NCBI RefSeq assembly: GCF_018860155.1
Contig: NZ_JAHKNI010000005.1
Location: 544,334-608,333 of the forward strand
DNA: 64,000 bases
Direction of reading: 5' to 3'
DNA from: Nocardia albiluteola
GTDB taxonomy: Bacteria > Actinomycetota > Actinomycetes > Mycobacteriales > Mycobacteriaceae
This document shows positions 1 through 7,970 of this stretch, in pieces. Positions within the stretch are counted from its first letter, which is position 1. Every line of letters begins with the position of its first letter. A model generated the notes under the pieces. The model saw only the letters and a list, made by a program, of their open reading frames with translations. It was not told where the DNA came from and did not search any database. Made by a program: the position numbers and the translations under genes.

Positions 1-1142
1 CACAGGTGGCTGTCGGCGCTGACCAGATGCAGCAGGAACAGGCCCACGGTCAGCAGCGTGGCGCCGATGATCGGGAAGATCCGGTACCGGCCGGTGCGGG
101 AGATGGTCTGACCGGCCACGATCGAGGCGGTCATCATGCCGAACACCATCGGCAGCGTCTGCAGCCCGGCGATGGTCGGGCTCGAGCCCCGCACCACCTG
201 CAGGTACTGCGGCAGCAGGCTGATGCCGCCGAACATGGCCGCGCCGACCACGAAGGAGATCACCACGCCGAGCGCGAAGGTGGTGTTCTTGAACATCCGC
301 AGCGGAATCAGCGCGGCGTCACCGAGTTTCGCCTCCACGGCGATGAAGCCGAGGATGCCGAGCACGCCGATCGCGTAGCAGGTCAGCGACTGCGCGCTGC
401 CCCAACCCCAGCTGCGGCCCTGTTCGGCGACCACCAGCAGCGGCACCAGGCCGACCACCAGCGCGAGCACGCCCCACCAGTCGATGCGCACCTGTGTACG
501 CGTGCGCTTGGGCAGCTTCAGCACTTTGGTGACCACGGCCAGCGCGAGCGCGCCGACCGGCACGTTCACCAGGAACACCCAGCGCCAGCCGGTGATGCCC
601 AGGATGTGCGCCTGGCCGGCCAGCAGGCCGCCCAGCACCGGGCCCACGACGCTGGAGGTGCCGAACACCGCCAGGAAGTAGCCCTGGTAGCGGGCGCGTT
701 CGCGGGGGCTGACGATATCGCCCATGATGGTCAGGGCCAGCGACATCAGGCCGCCCGCGCCCAGGCCCTGCAGCGCCCGGAAGAAGGCGAGCTGGTACAT
801 CGAGTCGGCGAACGAGCACAGCAGCGAGCCGGCCACGAAGATCGTGATGGCGGCCAGATAGAACGGCTTGCGGCCGAACATGTCCGAGAGCTTGCCGTAC
901 AGCGGCGTGCTCAGGGTGGAGGTGATCAGGTAGGCGGTCGTCACCCACGCCTGCATGGAATAGCCGTGCAGGTCGTCGGCGATGGTGCGGATCGAGGTCG
1001 ACACGATGGTCTGATCGAGGGCTGCCAGCAGCATCCCCAGCATCAGGCCGGACAGGATGACCAGCACCTGGCGGTGGGTGAAGCCGCCCGCTGATCTGGG
1101 TTCGAGGGACGGCCGATGTGCCGTCTCGGTGGCGGTGGTCAT
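1..1142 (-). CDS. DHA2-family MFS drug exporter (C-terminus beyond window)
   Basis: Proton-driven multidrug efflux permease of the EmrB/QacA (14-TMS) type, inner membrane. It reads from ATG at 1142 through the window start with no stop, so at least 380 residues are visible. About 25 hydrophilic residues precede TM1, which carries the DHA2 motif LDQTIVSTSI. A loop containing GKLSDMFGRKPFY is the MFS motif A after TM2. Its ATG overlaps the stop of the upstream MarR gene (ATGA), so the two are translationally coupled. By context it is the target of that regulator. The substrate cannot be read from sequence. Confidence 0.88.
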   Translation of the reverse strand, partial: MTTATETAHRPSLEPRSAGGFTHRQVLVILSGLMLGMLLAALDQTIVSTSIRTIADDLHGYSMQAWVTTAYLITSTLSTPLYGKLSDMFGRKPFYLAAITIFVAGSLLCSFADSMYQLAFFRALQGLGAGGLMSLALTIMGDIVSPRERARYQGYFLAVFGTSSVVGPVLGGLLAGQAHILGITGWRWVFLVNVPVGALALAVVTKVLKLPKRTRTQVRIDWWGVLALVVGLVPLLVVAEQGRSWGWGSAQSLTCYAIGVLGILGFIAVEAKLGDAALIPLRMFKNTTFALGVVISFVVGAAMFGGISLLPQYLQVVRGSSPTIAGLQTLPMVFGMMTASIVAGQTISRTGRYRIFPIIGATLLTVGLFLLHLVSADSHL

Positions 1143-1633
1143 GAGAGTTTCTCCGTCGCAGGATCTTTGGGGGGAAGGTTGAGCATCGCCGGGCGCGCCT
1201 GTTCGTAGTCGTCGACGAAGCGGCGCATCACGTGGGCGAGCTGTTCGCGGTCGTCGTCACTCCAGTGCGAGAGCACGGTGGAGAGCGCTTCGTTGCGGCG
1301 ACGACGCAGGGAGGCGGCCAGGTCCCGTCCGGCGTCGGTGACGGCCAGGACGCTGGCCCGGCCGTCGGCGGGGTCGGCACGGCGCTCGATGAGCCCGCGC
1401 TTGACCAGTGCCGCGGCCTGGCGACTGATGGTGGAGGCATCGGAGTAGAGCAGTTCCGCCAGGGCGCCCGAGCGCATCGGGCCGTCCGCGAGCAGGCGGA
1501 AGATGATCCCGTAAGATGCAGCCTCGATCTCGCCTCCGGAGGCGGCCGCGATCTGCGCGGCGGTGCGCTCGCGGATGCGTCCCAGTCGGATCAGTTGCAG
1601 GGCGATCAGATCGATCACCTCGTCGTGGTCCAT
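1139..1633 (-). CDS. MarR-family transcriptional regulator
   Basis: 164-residue winged-helix regulator, the usual MarR length. Residues about 45-110 hold the wHTH (GALAELLYSDASTISRQAAA recognition region) and a basic wing containing RADPADGRASVLAVT. It is probably the local repressor of the exporter whose start codon overlaps its stop by four bases. The ATG at 1633 follows an AT-rich upstream region containing a perfect palindrome at 1693-1702, a likely autoregulatory operator. The ligand is unknown. Confidence 0.9.
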   Translation of the reverse strand: MDHDEVIDLIALQLIRLGRIRERTAAQIAAASGGEIEAASYGIIFRLLADGPMRSGALAELLYSDASTISRQAAALVKRGLIERRADPADGRASVLAVTDAGRDLAASLRRRRNEALSTVLSHWSDDDREQLAHVMRRFVDDYEQARPAMLNLPPKDPATEKLS

Positions 1634-1692
1634 GGGCCGCGCGCCTCCTTGGTCAGCTCAACTGGTTAACACAGTCAATTGCTTGCTTATTC

Positions 1693-1702
1693 CAACTAGT
1701 TG
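1693..1702. promoter_or_regulatory. Perfect palindrome CAACTAGTTG, candidate MarR operator
   Basis: Self-complementary 10-mer 60 bp upstream of the marR start, in an AT-rich pocket (1660-1705) unlike the GC-rich surroundings. A related CAACTGGTTAAC lies closer to the gene (1660-1671). Position and symmetry fit autoregulation of the marR-MFS operon; this is inference. Confidence 0.4.
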
Positions 1703-1784
1703 TACTGGGCAAGTATGTGCTCGATCGGGGAGATATGCAAGGAGCGCTGGACGATAGTCCAGCGTGTCGGATAGGGGTGGGAGG

Positions 1785-2291
1785 TCAGGACGTCGCGACG
1801 GGAGCCGTGACGGCGTCGGTCAGGCGGATCAGATCGGCGGGGGCCAGTTCGATCTCCAGCCCGCGCCGGCCCGCGCTGCACAGCATCCGGTCCCACTCCA
1901 GCGCGGACGCGTCGATCACCGTCGGCAGGGCGCGCTTCTGGCCGAGCGGGGAGATGCCGCCCAGCACATAGCCGGTGGTGCGCTCGGCCTTGGTCTTGTC
2001 GGCCATGGCCGCCTTCGGCGCGCCTAGCGCCGCGGCGGCGGCCTTCAGCGAGAGCGTCGTCGGGACCGGCAGCACCGCCACCGCCAGCCGCGCCGGGGCG
2101 GACCCGCCCGACAGCTCGATCACCAGCGTCTTGAAGATCTGCCCGTCCCGCACGCCCAACTGCTCGGCCAGCGCCGACACCGCCTCCGCGCCGAAGGAGT
2201 CGTTGCGCGGGTCGTGCTGGTAGGCGTGCACCCGGTGCGCCACCTTCGCCTGGGTCAGGGTGCGGATCGCGGGGGTCGAAGCGGCGGCCAT
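1785..2291 (-). CDS. ybaK: YbaK/EbsC-family aminoacyl-tRNA deacylase (Cys-tRNA(Pro) type)
   Basis: 168-residue trans-editing protein of the ProX/YbaK family, which hydrolyses mischarged Cys-tRNA(Pro) in the cytoplasm. Visible family signatures are the N-terminal TPAIRTLTQAKVAHRVHAY, the QIFKTLVIEL strand and the C-terminal YVLGGISPLGQKR loop with the conserved GGISP and KR. ATG 2291 was chosen because it matches the family N-terminus; an open frame continues upstream without similarity. It lies divergent to sigH. In M. tuberculosis the same locus holds a gene that appears split (Rv3224A/B); here it is intact. Confidence 0.85.
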   Translation of the reverse strand: MAAASTPAIRTLTQAKVAHRVHAYQHDPRNDSFGAEAVSALAEQLGVRDGQIFKTLVIELSGGSAPARLAVAVLPVPTTLSLKAAAAALGAPKAAMADKTKAERTTGYVLGGISPLGQKRALPTVIDASALEWDRMLCSAGRRGLEIELAPADLIRLTDAVTAPVATS

Positions 2292-2349
2292 GGCGGCCAC
2301 CTTAGGTGTGCGGGGGCCCACCCGGCCAGTCCATTGCGCCCGACGCGCG

Positions 2350-2375
2350 GGAACACAGCGACCCTCCGGCATGTT
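2350..2375 (+). promoter_or_regulatory. SigH/SigR-type autoregulatory promoter of sigH
   Basis: GGAAC (2350-2354), 18 bases, then GTT (2373-2375). This is exactly the GGAAY-N18-GTT recognised by SigR in Streptomyces and close to the SigH consensus in mycobacteria. The predicted start near 2382 lies upstream of an in-frame GTG at 2422, so this promoter would produce the long SigH isoform and give positive feedback. Confidence 0.7.
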
Positions 2376-2421
2376 GCACGCGGTACGCATCCCATTCCGT
2401 GAGAATCGAAGGAGTTTGCCG

Positions 2422-2562
2422 GTGACGGTTCTGATCGATGAACGTCCGGTCCGTCTCGGAACCTCGCCGCTGTTCAGCCAGCTCGCGCAGGTCCCCCGGG
2501 CCACCGGGTTCCCACTGTCCACCTCGCTCGCGGTAGATTCTGTGATTACGGCGATCGAAGGG
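2422..2562 (+). other. In-frame N-terminal extension of SigH (long isoform) and internal promoter region
   Basis: GTG at 2422 is preceded by AAGGAG (2409-2414) at 7-base spacing and is in frame with sigH with no stop, adding 47 residues to the short form. The arrangement parallels the unstable SigR' isoform of Streptomyces coelicolor, made from the SigR-dependent upstream promoter. A TAGATT hexamer at 2534-2539 could be the -10 of a housekeeping promoter for the short form starting at 2563/2569. The extension itself shows no recognisable domain. Confidence 0.55.
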
Positions 2563-3249
2563 ATGGGCGTGACGAGCGACGAAGATTTGGCGGCCGATCG
2601 CCTCGATGGTGACGCCGAGAGCGGCGGCACGACGCAGGCGGGCCCGGCCGACCCGGCCGAACTGGCGCAGCGGTTCGAGCGCGACGCGCTCCCGCTGCTG
2701 GATCAGCTCTACGGTGCGGCGCTGCGGATGACCCGCAACCCCGCCGACGCCGAGGATCTGGTGCAGGAGACCTTCGCCAAGGCGTATCAGGGCTTCCGGT
2801 CCTTCCGCGAGGGCACCAACCTCCGCGCCTGGCTGTACCGGATCCTGACCAACACCTACATCAACTCCTATCGCAAGAAGCAGCGCCAGCCCGCGCAGTA
2901 CCCCACGGACGAGATCACCGACTGGCAGCTCGCGGCCACCGCCGAGCACACCTCGACGGGCCTGCGTTCGGCCGAGATGGAGGCGCTCGAGGCGCTGCCC
3001 GACGACGACATCAAGTCGGCGCTGCAGGAACTTCCGGAGGAGTTCCGGATGGCGGTCTACTACGCCGATGTCGAGGGTTTCCCCTACAAGGAGATCGCCG
3101 ACATCATGGGCACCCCTATCGGCACGGTCATGTCCCGGTTGCACCGCGGCCGCAAGCAGCTCAAGGGCCTGCTCGCCGATGTGGCACACGAGCGGGGATT
3201 CGACCGGAACGAGGCGGGCAGCGGGGCTCGTCAGGAGGTAGCCCAGTGA
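2563..3249 (+). CDS. sigH: ECF sigma factor SigH/SigR (thiol-oxidative and heat stress)
   Basis: 228-residue group IV sigma factor that directs RNA polymerase to GGAA/GTT promoters after disulfide stress. Region 2 (about residues 35-105) contains RMTRNPADAEDLVQETFAKA and the WLYRILTNTYINSYRKKQRQ segment, almost identical to M. tuberculosis SigH. Region 4 (about 150-205) contains LPEEFRMAVYYADVEGFPYK and GTPIGTVMSRLHRGRKQL. The start could also be GTG 2569 (GAAGG at good spacing) or, for a long isoform, GTG 2422. The stop overlaps the anti-sigma gene start by four bases (GTGA), the standard sigma/anti-sigma pairing. Confidence 0.95.
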   Translation: MGVTSDEDLAADRLDGDAESGGTTQAGPADPAELAQRFERDALPLLDQLYGAALRMTRNPADAEDLVQETFAKAYQGFRSFREGTNLRAWLYRILTNTYINSYRKKQRQPAQYPTDEITDWQLAATAEHTSTGLRSAEMEALEALPDDDIKSALQELPEEFRMAVYYADVEGFPYKEIADIMGTPIGTVMSRLHRGRKQLKGLLADVAHERGFDRNEAGSGARQEVAQ

Positions 3250-3548
3250 GCACGGAACAGGAGCGGGGGACCGAGGCGGAGGCCGATATGAAGCTCGATT
3301 GCACGGCGGTGCTGGCCGATGTCTGGCTCATGCTGGACGGCGAATGCGACCAGGCCACCCGCGAGCGGCTCCAGCATCATCTGGAGACCTGTTCGCCCTG
3401 CATCGACGCCTACGGCCTGGAGGAGAAGCTCAAGCGGCTGCTCAACCGCAAGTGCGGCGGCGACCGGGCCCCCGATTCGCTGCGCGAGCGCCTGACCCTG
3501 GAGATCCGGCGTTCGATCACCGTCACCGGGACCCAGCTCGAGCCCTAG
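3246..3548 (+). CDS. rshA: Zinc-binding redox-sensing anti-sigma factor (RsrA/RshA)
   Basis: 100-residue cytoplasmic ZAS-family anti-sigma factor that sequesters SigH under reducing conditions and releases it when its zinc cysteines form a disulfide. The HXXXCXXC signature is H45-LET-C49-SP-C52; an additional C19 lies in the N-terminal helix and C34 in the DGEC segment. Translationally coupled to sigH through GTGA. A 15-bp perfect hairpin follows at 3575-3609. Length and motif spacing are normal for the family. Confidence 0.93.
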   Translation: MSTEQERGTEAEADMKLDCTAVLADVWLMLDGECDQATRERLQHHLETCSPCIDAYGLEEKLKRLLNRKCGGDRAPDSLRERLTLEIRRSITVTGTQLEP

Positions 3549-3574
3549 TCCGTTCTCCCGGCATACATACAGAT

Positions 3575-3609
3575 CAGCGGCACGTCATCGACGAGATGAC
3601 GTGCCGCTG
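3575..3609. terminator. Bidirectional hairpin terminator between rshA and bL37
   Basis: A perfect 15-bp stem (3575-3589 with 3595-3609) and 5-base loop, lying between the convergent rshA and bL37 genes. No U-tract follows on either strand, as is common in actinobacteria. Confidence 0.7.
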
Positions 3610-3636
3610 AGTGCATATGCGAGATATGCGAACGAT

Positions 3637-3711
3637 TCAGCTGTTCGGACGCTTGCCGTGATTGGCGGCATTGCCCTTGCGGCTGCGCTTCTTACGACCA
3701 CGCTTACCCAT
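3637..3711 (-). CDS. 50S ribosomal protein bL37 (24 residues)
   Basis: A 24-codon ORF encoding a very basic peptide that begins MGKRGRKKRSRKGNAANHGK and ends RPNS. It matches the short actinobacterial large-subunit protein bL37 seen in mycobacterial ribosome structures. ATG 3711 is preceded by AAGGAG at good spacing. It is convergent with rshA across a hairpin and easily missed because of its size. The same gene sits near sigH in mycobacteria (from memory). Confidence 0.85.
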   Translation of the reverse strand: MGKRGRKKRSRKGNAANHGKRPNS

Positions 3712-3915
3712 GTTTGTCTCCTTCCTGATCGGCAGTCATTGTTCCATGCGGGTACGGCGATCCCGTCGCCCGGTCGGCCGCTGCGCCGATGCCCCGGGAT
3801 GCCTTACCCCGGATACGGGCGGGTAAACCCCTGCTGATCGGGTGGTACCGGTCAGGATGTGATTGGCTGTAGCGTCAGCTGATCGACCGCAGCGGCGATC
3901 TACCGGAAGGGTGTC

Positions 3916-4131
3916 ATGGCCGAGGAAGTGCTCGCGGAGATGGTCTCGACCGTCTTCCAGATCGTTGCGGAAGAGGGCGCGGTTGTGCAGGAGGGCGACA
4001 CCCTGGTGTTGCTGGAATCGATGAAAATGGAGATTCCGGTGGTCGCCGAGGGACCGGGCACGGTGGCCTCGATCAACGTCAAACCGGGCGACGTGCTGCA
4101 GAAGGGCGACCTTATCGCCGTCATCTCCTAG
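3916..4131 (+). CDS. Biotinylated single-domain protein TB7.3
   Basis: 71-residue biotinyl/lipoyl attachment domain (acyl-carrier part of a biotin carboxylase system, free-standing). The biotinylation motif is ESMKMEIP with acceptor K37. The protein consists only of the barrel sandwich hybrid fold, as in M. tuberculosis Rv3221c. Its carboxylase partner is not encoded nearby. ATG 3916 follows a GGAAGGG ribosome site. It lies directly upstream of pdtaS, as in mycobacteria, but 104 bases separate them. Confidence 0.93.
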   Translation: MAEEVLAEMVSTVFQIVAEEGAVVQEGDTLVLLESMKMEIPVVAEGPGTVASINVKPGDVLQKGDLIAVIS

Positions 4132-4235
4132 GGGATGGTGAGTCGGCGGAGCCGGCGGGGCGGGTAGATGCAGCGATCCCACGCCGGGGTCGGTGTGGCC
4201 GCAGGGGGCGGTGTGGTGCGTGAAGGAGAGGTTTT

Positions 4236-5747
4236 ATGTCGACGTTGAGTGATCTGCTGGCCGAGCACACCGATCTGCCGGGTGCGGCCGTCGACCATCT
4301 GCAGCGGGTGGTGGGCGACTGGCAGCTGCTGTCGGATCTGTCGTTCGCGGATCTGCAGCTGTGGGTGGGCGCCGGGCCCGTCGCCGAGGGCGCGGATGTG
4401 GTGTGCGTGGCGCAGTGCCGCCCGACCACCGCGGCCACCGTGCATCCGGAGGACCTGGTCGGCTCGCTCGCCTCGACGAGCGATCATCCCCAGGTCTTCG
4501 AGGCTCTGACGACCGGCGCGATCGTGCGCGTCGACACCGACCGCGTCTCGACCGGCGTCTACCACCCGAATCCGGCGCACGTCATGCGCGAGGCGATTCC
4601 GGTGCGGGTCGGCGAGGACATCATCGCGGTGCTCGGCCGGGACATCGAGGTGCAGCGATCCAAGATCCGCGGCAGCCTCGAGAACGCCTACATGTCCTGC
4701 GCCGACGACCTGTGCCAGATGATCGCCGACGGCACCTTCCCGACCCTCGAGGACCGCACGGGCTCGCATTCGAGCCCGCGCGCCGGGGATGGATTCATCC
4801 GCCTGAACACCGAGGGCATCGTCGAATACGCCAGCCCCAACGCGCTTTCGGCCTATCACCGGATGGGCCTGCAGGCCGATCTGGCCGGGCAGGATCTGGC
4901 GCAGACCACCCGCTCGCTGATCACCGACCCGTTCGATGCGCAGGAGGTCGTCAGCGATATCCAGGCCGCACTCGCGGGCAAATCGGGCCGCCGCATGGAG
5001 GTGGAGGCGCGCGGGGCGACGGTGCTGCTGCGCACCCTGGTGCTACGCCCGCACGGCGAGCTGGCCGGCGCGGCGGTGCTGGTGCGCGATGTCACCGAGG
5101 TCAAGCGGCGCGATCGGGCGCTGCTGTCCAAGGACGCCACGATCCGCGAGATCCACCACCGGGTGAAGAACAATCTGCAGACCGTCGCCGCGCTGCTGCG
5201 GTTGCAGGCGCGCCGCACCGAGAACGAGGAGGCGCAGCTGGCGCTCACCGAATCGGTGCGCCGGGTCACCTCGATCGCGTCGGTACACGAAATGTTGTCG
5301 ATGTCGGTTGACGAGGAGGTCGATCTCGACGAGGTCGTCGACCGTTTGCTGCCGATCATGGCCGACGTGGCCACGGTGAACACCGCGCGGATCAAGGTCC
5401 GCAGGGAGGGCTCGCTGGGTGTGTTCTCCGCCGAACGCGCCACGCCGCTGGTGATGGTGCTGACCGAGCTGGTGCAGAACGCCATCGAGCACGCCTTCGA
5501 TTCCGGCGAGAACGGCACCGTCACGATCCGTTCGGAACGCTCGGCGCGCTGGCTGGACGTCATCATCGGCGACGACGGCCGCGGGCTGCCGGACGGGTTC
5601 AGCCTCGAGGGTTCCGACCGGCTCGGCCTGCAGATCGTGCGCACGCTGGTGACCGCGGAACTGGGTGGATCCATCGGTCTGCATCCGGGTGCGGATGTGG
5701 GAACCGATGCGGTGCTGCGTGTTCCGCTGGGTCGCCGTTCGCGATAA
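4236..5747 (+). CDS. pdtaS: Sensor histidine kinase PdtaS
   Basis: 503-residue soluble histidine kinase of the HisKA_2/HWE-like class that phosphorylates the ANTAR antiterminator PdtaR (not in this window). Order: N-terminal GAF domain (about 1-150), PAS domain (about 180-290), dimerisation/phosphoacceptor region with EIHHRVKNNLQT (His 307-308), then a HATPase_c domain with N box VLTELVQNAIEHAF and G box DDGRGLPDGF. There are no membrane segments. ATG 4236 is preceded by GGAGAGG. A hairpin terminator at 5790-5815 separates it from convergent whiB1. Confidence 0.94.
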   Translation: MSTLSDLLAEHTDLPGAAVDHLQRVVGDWQLLSDLSFADLQLWVGAGPVAEGADVVCVAQCRPTTAATVHPEDLVGSLASTSDHPQVFEALTTGAIVRVDTDRVSTGVYHPNPAHVMREAIPVRVGEDIIAVLGRDIEVQRSKIRGSLENAYMSCADDLCQMIADGTFPTLEDRTGSHSSPRAGDGFIRLNTEGIVEYASPNALSAYHRMGLQADLAGQDLAQTTRSLITDPFDAQEVVSDIQAALAGKSGRRMEVEARGATVLLRTLVLRPHGELAGAAVLVRDVTEVKRRDRALLSKDATIREIHHRVKNNLQTVAALLRLQARRTENEEAQLALTESVRRVTSIASVHEMLSMSVDEEVDLDEVVDRLLPIMADVATVNTARIKVRREGSLGVFSAERATPLVMVLTELVQNAIEHAFDSGENGTVTIRSERSARWLDVIIGDDGRGLPDGFSLEGSDRLGLQIVRTLVTAELGGSIGLHPGADVGTDAVLRVPLGRRSR

Positions 5748-5789
5748 TCGCCGTGCGATCAGGGGGGAAATCCCTTGGCGCACAATAAA

Positions 5790-5815
5790 GCCCGGCACCT
5801 TACGGGGTGCCGGGC
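5790..5815. terminator. Hairpin terminator between pdtaS and whiB1
   Basis: Perfect 10-bp GC-rich stem (5790-5799 with 5806-5815) and 6-base loop in the convergent intergenic space. Confidence 0.7.
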
Positions 5816-5881
5816 CGGGAGTGCGCTACGTGCCAGGGATGGTGCGTTTGATTCGCGGTGGCCGTAACGCCGACCGTCGTG

Positions 5882-6136
5882 CTAGACGACGGCCCGGGTG
5901 CGCGTCCGCGCGTTGCGCCGCTTGAGCGCGCGCCGCTCGTCTTCGCTCATGCCGCCCCATACGCCGGCGTCCTGTCCGGACTGCAGGGCCCAGGACAGGC
6001 AGTCGGCGGTGACGGGGCAGCGGGCGCAGACCAGCTTGGCATCGGCAATCTGCGCGAGCGCCGGACCGCTGTTACCCACAGGGAAGAACAGCTCGGGGTC
6101 CTCGTCACGACAGATGGCCTTGTGGCGCCAGTCCAT
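5882..6136 (-). CDS. whiB1: WhiB1 iron-sulfur transcription factor
   Basis: 84-residue Wbl protein. The four [4Fe-4S] ligands are C9, C37, C40 and C46 in the same spacing as M. tuberculosis WhiB1, followed by the GVWGG turn and a basic C-terminus (RRALKRRNARTRTR). It binds SigA region 4, senses nitric oxide and is essential in mycobacteria. ATG 6136 has an AAGGAG ribosome site. A CRP-like palindrome lies about 90 bases upstream (6224-6239), paralleling the cAMP-CRP control known for mycobacterial whiB1. Confidence 0.96.
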   Translation of the reverse strand: MDWRHKAICRDEDPELFFPVGNSGPALAQIADAKLVCARCPVTADCLSWALQSGQDAGVWGGMSEDERRALKRRNARTRTRAVV

Positions 6137-6223
6137 TCCTCTGCTCCTTTGCTGGGCGCCGTAGGGCGCCGTGAGTTTGTGGTTCGTTCACTTGTGCGAC
6201 TCGAATGTTTCCGCACGATTGCT

Positions 6224-6239
6224 TGTGAATGCTTTCACG
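6224..6239. promoter_or_regulatory. CRP-like site upstream of whiB1
   Basis: TGTGA-ATGCTT-TCACG matches the CRP consensus TGTGA-N6-TCACA at 9 of 10 defined bases. M. tuberculosis whiB1 is regulated by CRP (Rv3676) through sites in the same promoter region. Functional here by inference. Confidence 0.55.
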
Positions 6240-6368
6240 AACACCGTAGATGTCAATAGCTTGGTGTTGCACCGTGGGGAAGCTCACGCTTAAGACCCCT
6301 GCACTGAGGGCCTGCGGAGTCCTTTCTACTCGCTCCGACCGGTTTTCGCACCGCAACCGGGAGGTTTC

Positions 6369-7328
6369 TCAGTCGTGTCGGCCCGATTCAGGCTGCGGAG
6401 CAAGCACGTCCAAGATCTTCGGCACGGCTGTGAAATCCACCATGTTGCGCCGGCCGATGAAATCGCCATCGATTTGCAAACCGATCGGCATGTCGGACTC
6501 GACCCGCACCGACGGGACATCGTCGGTGCGAAAGAGATTGCGGGCCTTGGGGTCTCCGTCGGTGGCCAGGATCTGCCGGACGACCAGCAGGGTTTGCACC
6601 ACACTCATGGTCCGCATGGCGAACACCCCGAGGCCGGTCTCGAAGGCCGTGCCGGGATTCGTGTGCGCAGGGGTGTTGTCAAGGTAGGTCCACGGGGTGG
6701 TGTTCGTCACGAATGCGTAATGCACCCCGGACACCGGATCGTGGCCCGGAATGTGCAGCGTCACCGACGGTTCGCGGCGGCGCGCACGAAAGAATTGCCG
6801 CACAGTGGTGCGCACGTAGCGGGCCGGGGTGGCCGGATTGCCGTTGGCGCGGCTGTGGTCGATGGCCTCGCAGACATCGGCATCCAGCCCCACCCCGGCG
6901 CTGAAGGTGAACCAGCGGTCGTCCGCGATGCCCAGCCCGATCCGGCGGTCCCGTTCCAGCGACAGCAGGTCGATCAGCTGGTTGGTGGCGGCCACCGGAT
7001 CGGGCTTGATGCCCAGCGACCGCGCGAAGACGTTGGCCGAACCGCCGGGGATGACGCCGAGGCGGGGCTTCCACGCCTGCCCGTCGTCGATCTGCGGCAG
7101 CGGGAGGAAGCCGTTGATCGTCTCGTTGACCGTGCCGTCGCCGCCGTGCACGACGATCAGGTCCATCTCGTTGGTGGCGGCCCACTGGGCCAGTTCGGCC
7201 GCGTGGCCGCGGTGCTGGGTGTGTGCGACGGTCAGCTGCGTGCGACTCTCCAGCGCGTGGGCCAGCAGATCCCGGGTCGCCGCCGTGGTGGAGGTGGCAT
7301 TCGGGTTCACGATCAACAGCGTCCGCAC
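6369..7328 (-). CDS. Diacylglycerol/lipid kinase family protein (DAGK catalytic domain)
   Basis: 319-residue ATP-dependent lipid kinase of the DgkB/YegS type, probably phosphorylating diacylglycerol or a related lipid at the inner face of the membrane. Nucleotide-binding signatures are LLIVNPNA at the N-terminus and GGDGTVNE (residues 62-69), followed by the GGSANVFARSLG loop. It starts at GTG 7328. It corresponds in position to M. tuberculosis Rv3218. It is transcribed away from the divergent membrane protein at 7448. Confidence 0.88.
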   Translation of the reverse strand: MRTLLIVNPNATSTTAATRDLLAHALESRTQLTVAHTQHRGHAAELAQWAATNEMDLIVVHGGDGTVNETINGFLPLPQIDDGQAWKPRLGVIPGGSANVFARSLGIKPDPVAATNQLIDLLSLERDRRIGLGIADDRWFTFSAGVGLDADVCEAIDHSRANGNPATPARYVRTTVRQFFRARRREPSVTLHIPGHDPVSGVHYAFVTNTTPWTYLDNTPAHTNPGTAFETGLGVFAMRTMSVVQTLLVVRQILATDGDPKARNLFRTDDVPSVRVESDMPIGLQIDGDFIGRRNMVDFTAVPKILDVLAPQPESGRHD

Positions 7329-7447
7329 GCGTCGAGCCTACTGATCGCCCGCGGCCGAACCCGCCCGGTGGCCGGAACCAGCCGCTTCGGGTGCACCCGT
7401 AGCCGACGCCCGGCCGCACCCCGGCGGCCCGGTCGTAGGCTGGGGCG

Positions 7448-7963
7448 GTGGCGAAGCAGAATGGTCCCGTGACGAAGCAGGGTGATTCCGGGGCCGACGA
7501 GAACTCCGGAGCGGGTGCGAACCCGGGAGCCGCAGGCGAATCCGGAACACCGGCGCGGATCCCGGCCACGATTCGCGGCGCGGGTGCGCTGGCGGGTATC
7601 GAGGGCCTGGTCGGTCTGGGCATCGCGGTCGCCCTGGTGGTGCACGGCAGCGGCGCGCACGCCGGCATCCGCGGGCCCGGAGCGAGCGCGCAGCCCTACG
7701 GCACCGCCGCCTGGTTCGCGATCCTGTCCGCGGCCGTGCTGGCCGCCGGGGTGAGCCTGATCCGCGGCCGCCGCTGGGGCCGTGCCATCGTGGTGATCGC
7801 CCAGGTGCTGCTGCTGCCGGTCGCCTGGAACATGGTCAGCTCGCATCGCCTCGAGCTCGCGATTCCGATCGGGCTGGCGGCCCTGGTCACCCTCGGACTC
7901 ACCTTCGCCCCGCCCTCGGCGCAGTGGATGGCCCGCGGCTACGGGGTCGATCCGGAGGAGTGA
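7448..7963 (+). CDS. Small integral membrane protein (Rv3217c-like)
   Basis: 171 residues from GTG 7448. The first 40 residues are hydrophilic and rich in Gly, Ala and Pro. Then come four predicted transmembrane segments (about 50-70, 85-105, 113-130 and 135-152, starting at GIEGLVGLGIAVALVV). The position next to the lipid kinase matches M. tuberculosis Rv3217c. No function is known to me for the family. Confidence 0.7.
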   Translation: MAKQNGPVTKQGDSGADENSGAGANPGAAGESGTPARIPATIRGAGALAGIEGLVGLGIAVALVVHGSGAHAGIRGPGASAQPYGTAAWFAILSAAVLAAGVSLIRGRRWGRAIVVIAQVLLLPVAWNMVSSHRLELAIPIGLAALVTLGLTFAPPSAQWMARGYGVDPEE

Positions 7964-7970
7964 GGGGCGC

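Noticed and set aside
6..1094. 362-codon plus-strand frame over the MFS exporter
   Set aside because: The minus strand encodes a typical DHA2 transporter; the plus frame is Gln/His/Arg-rich without features.
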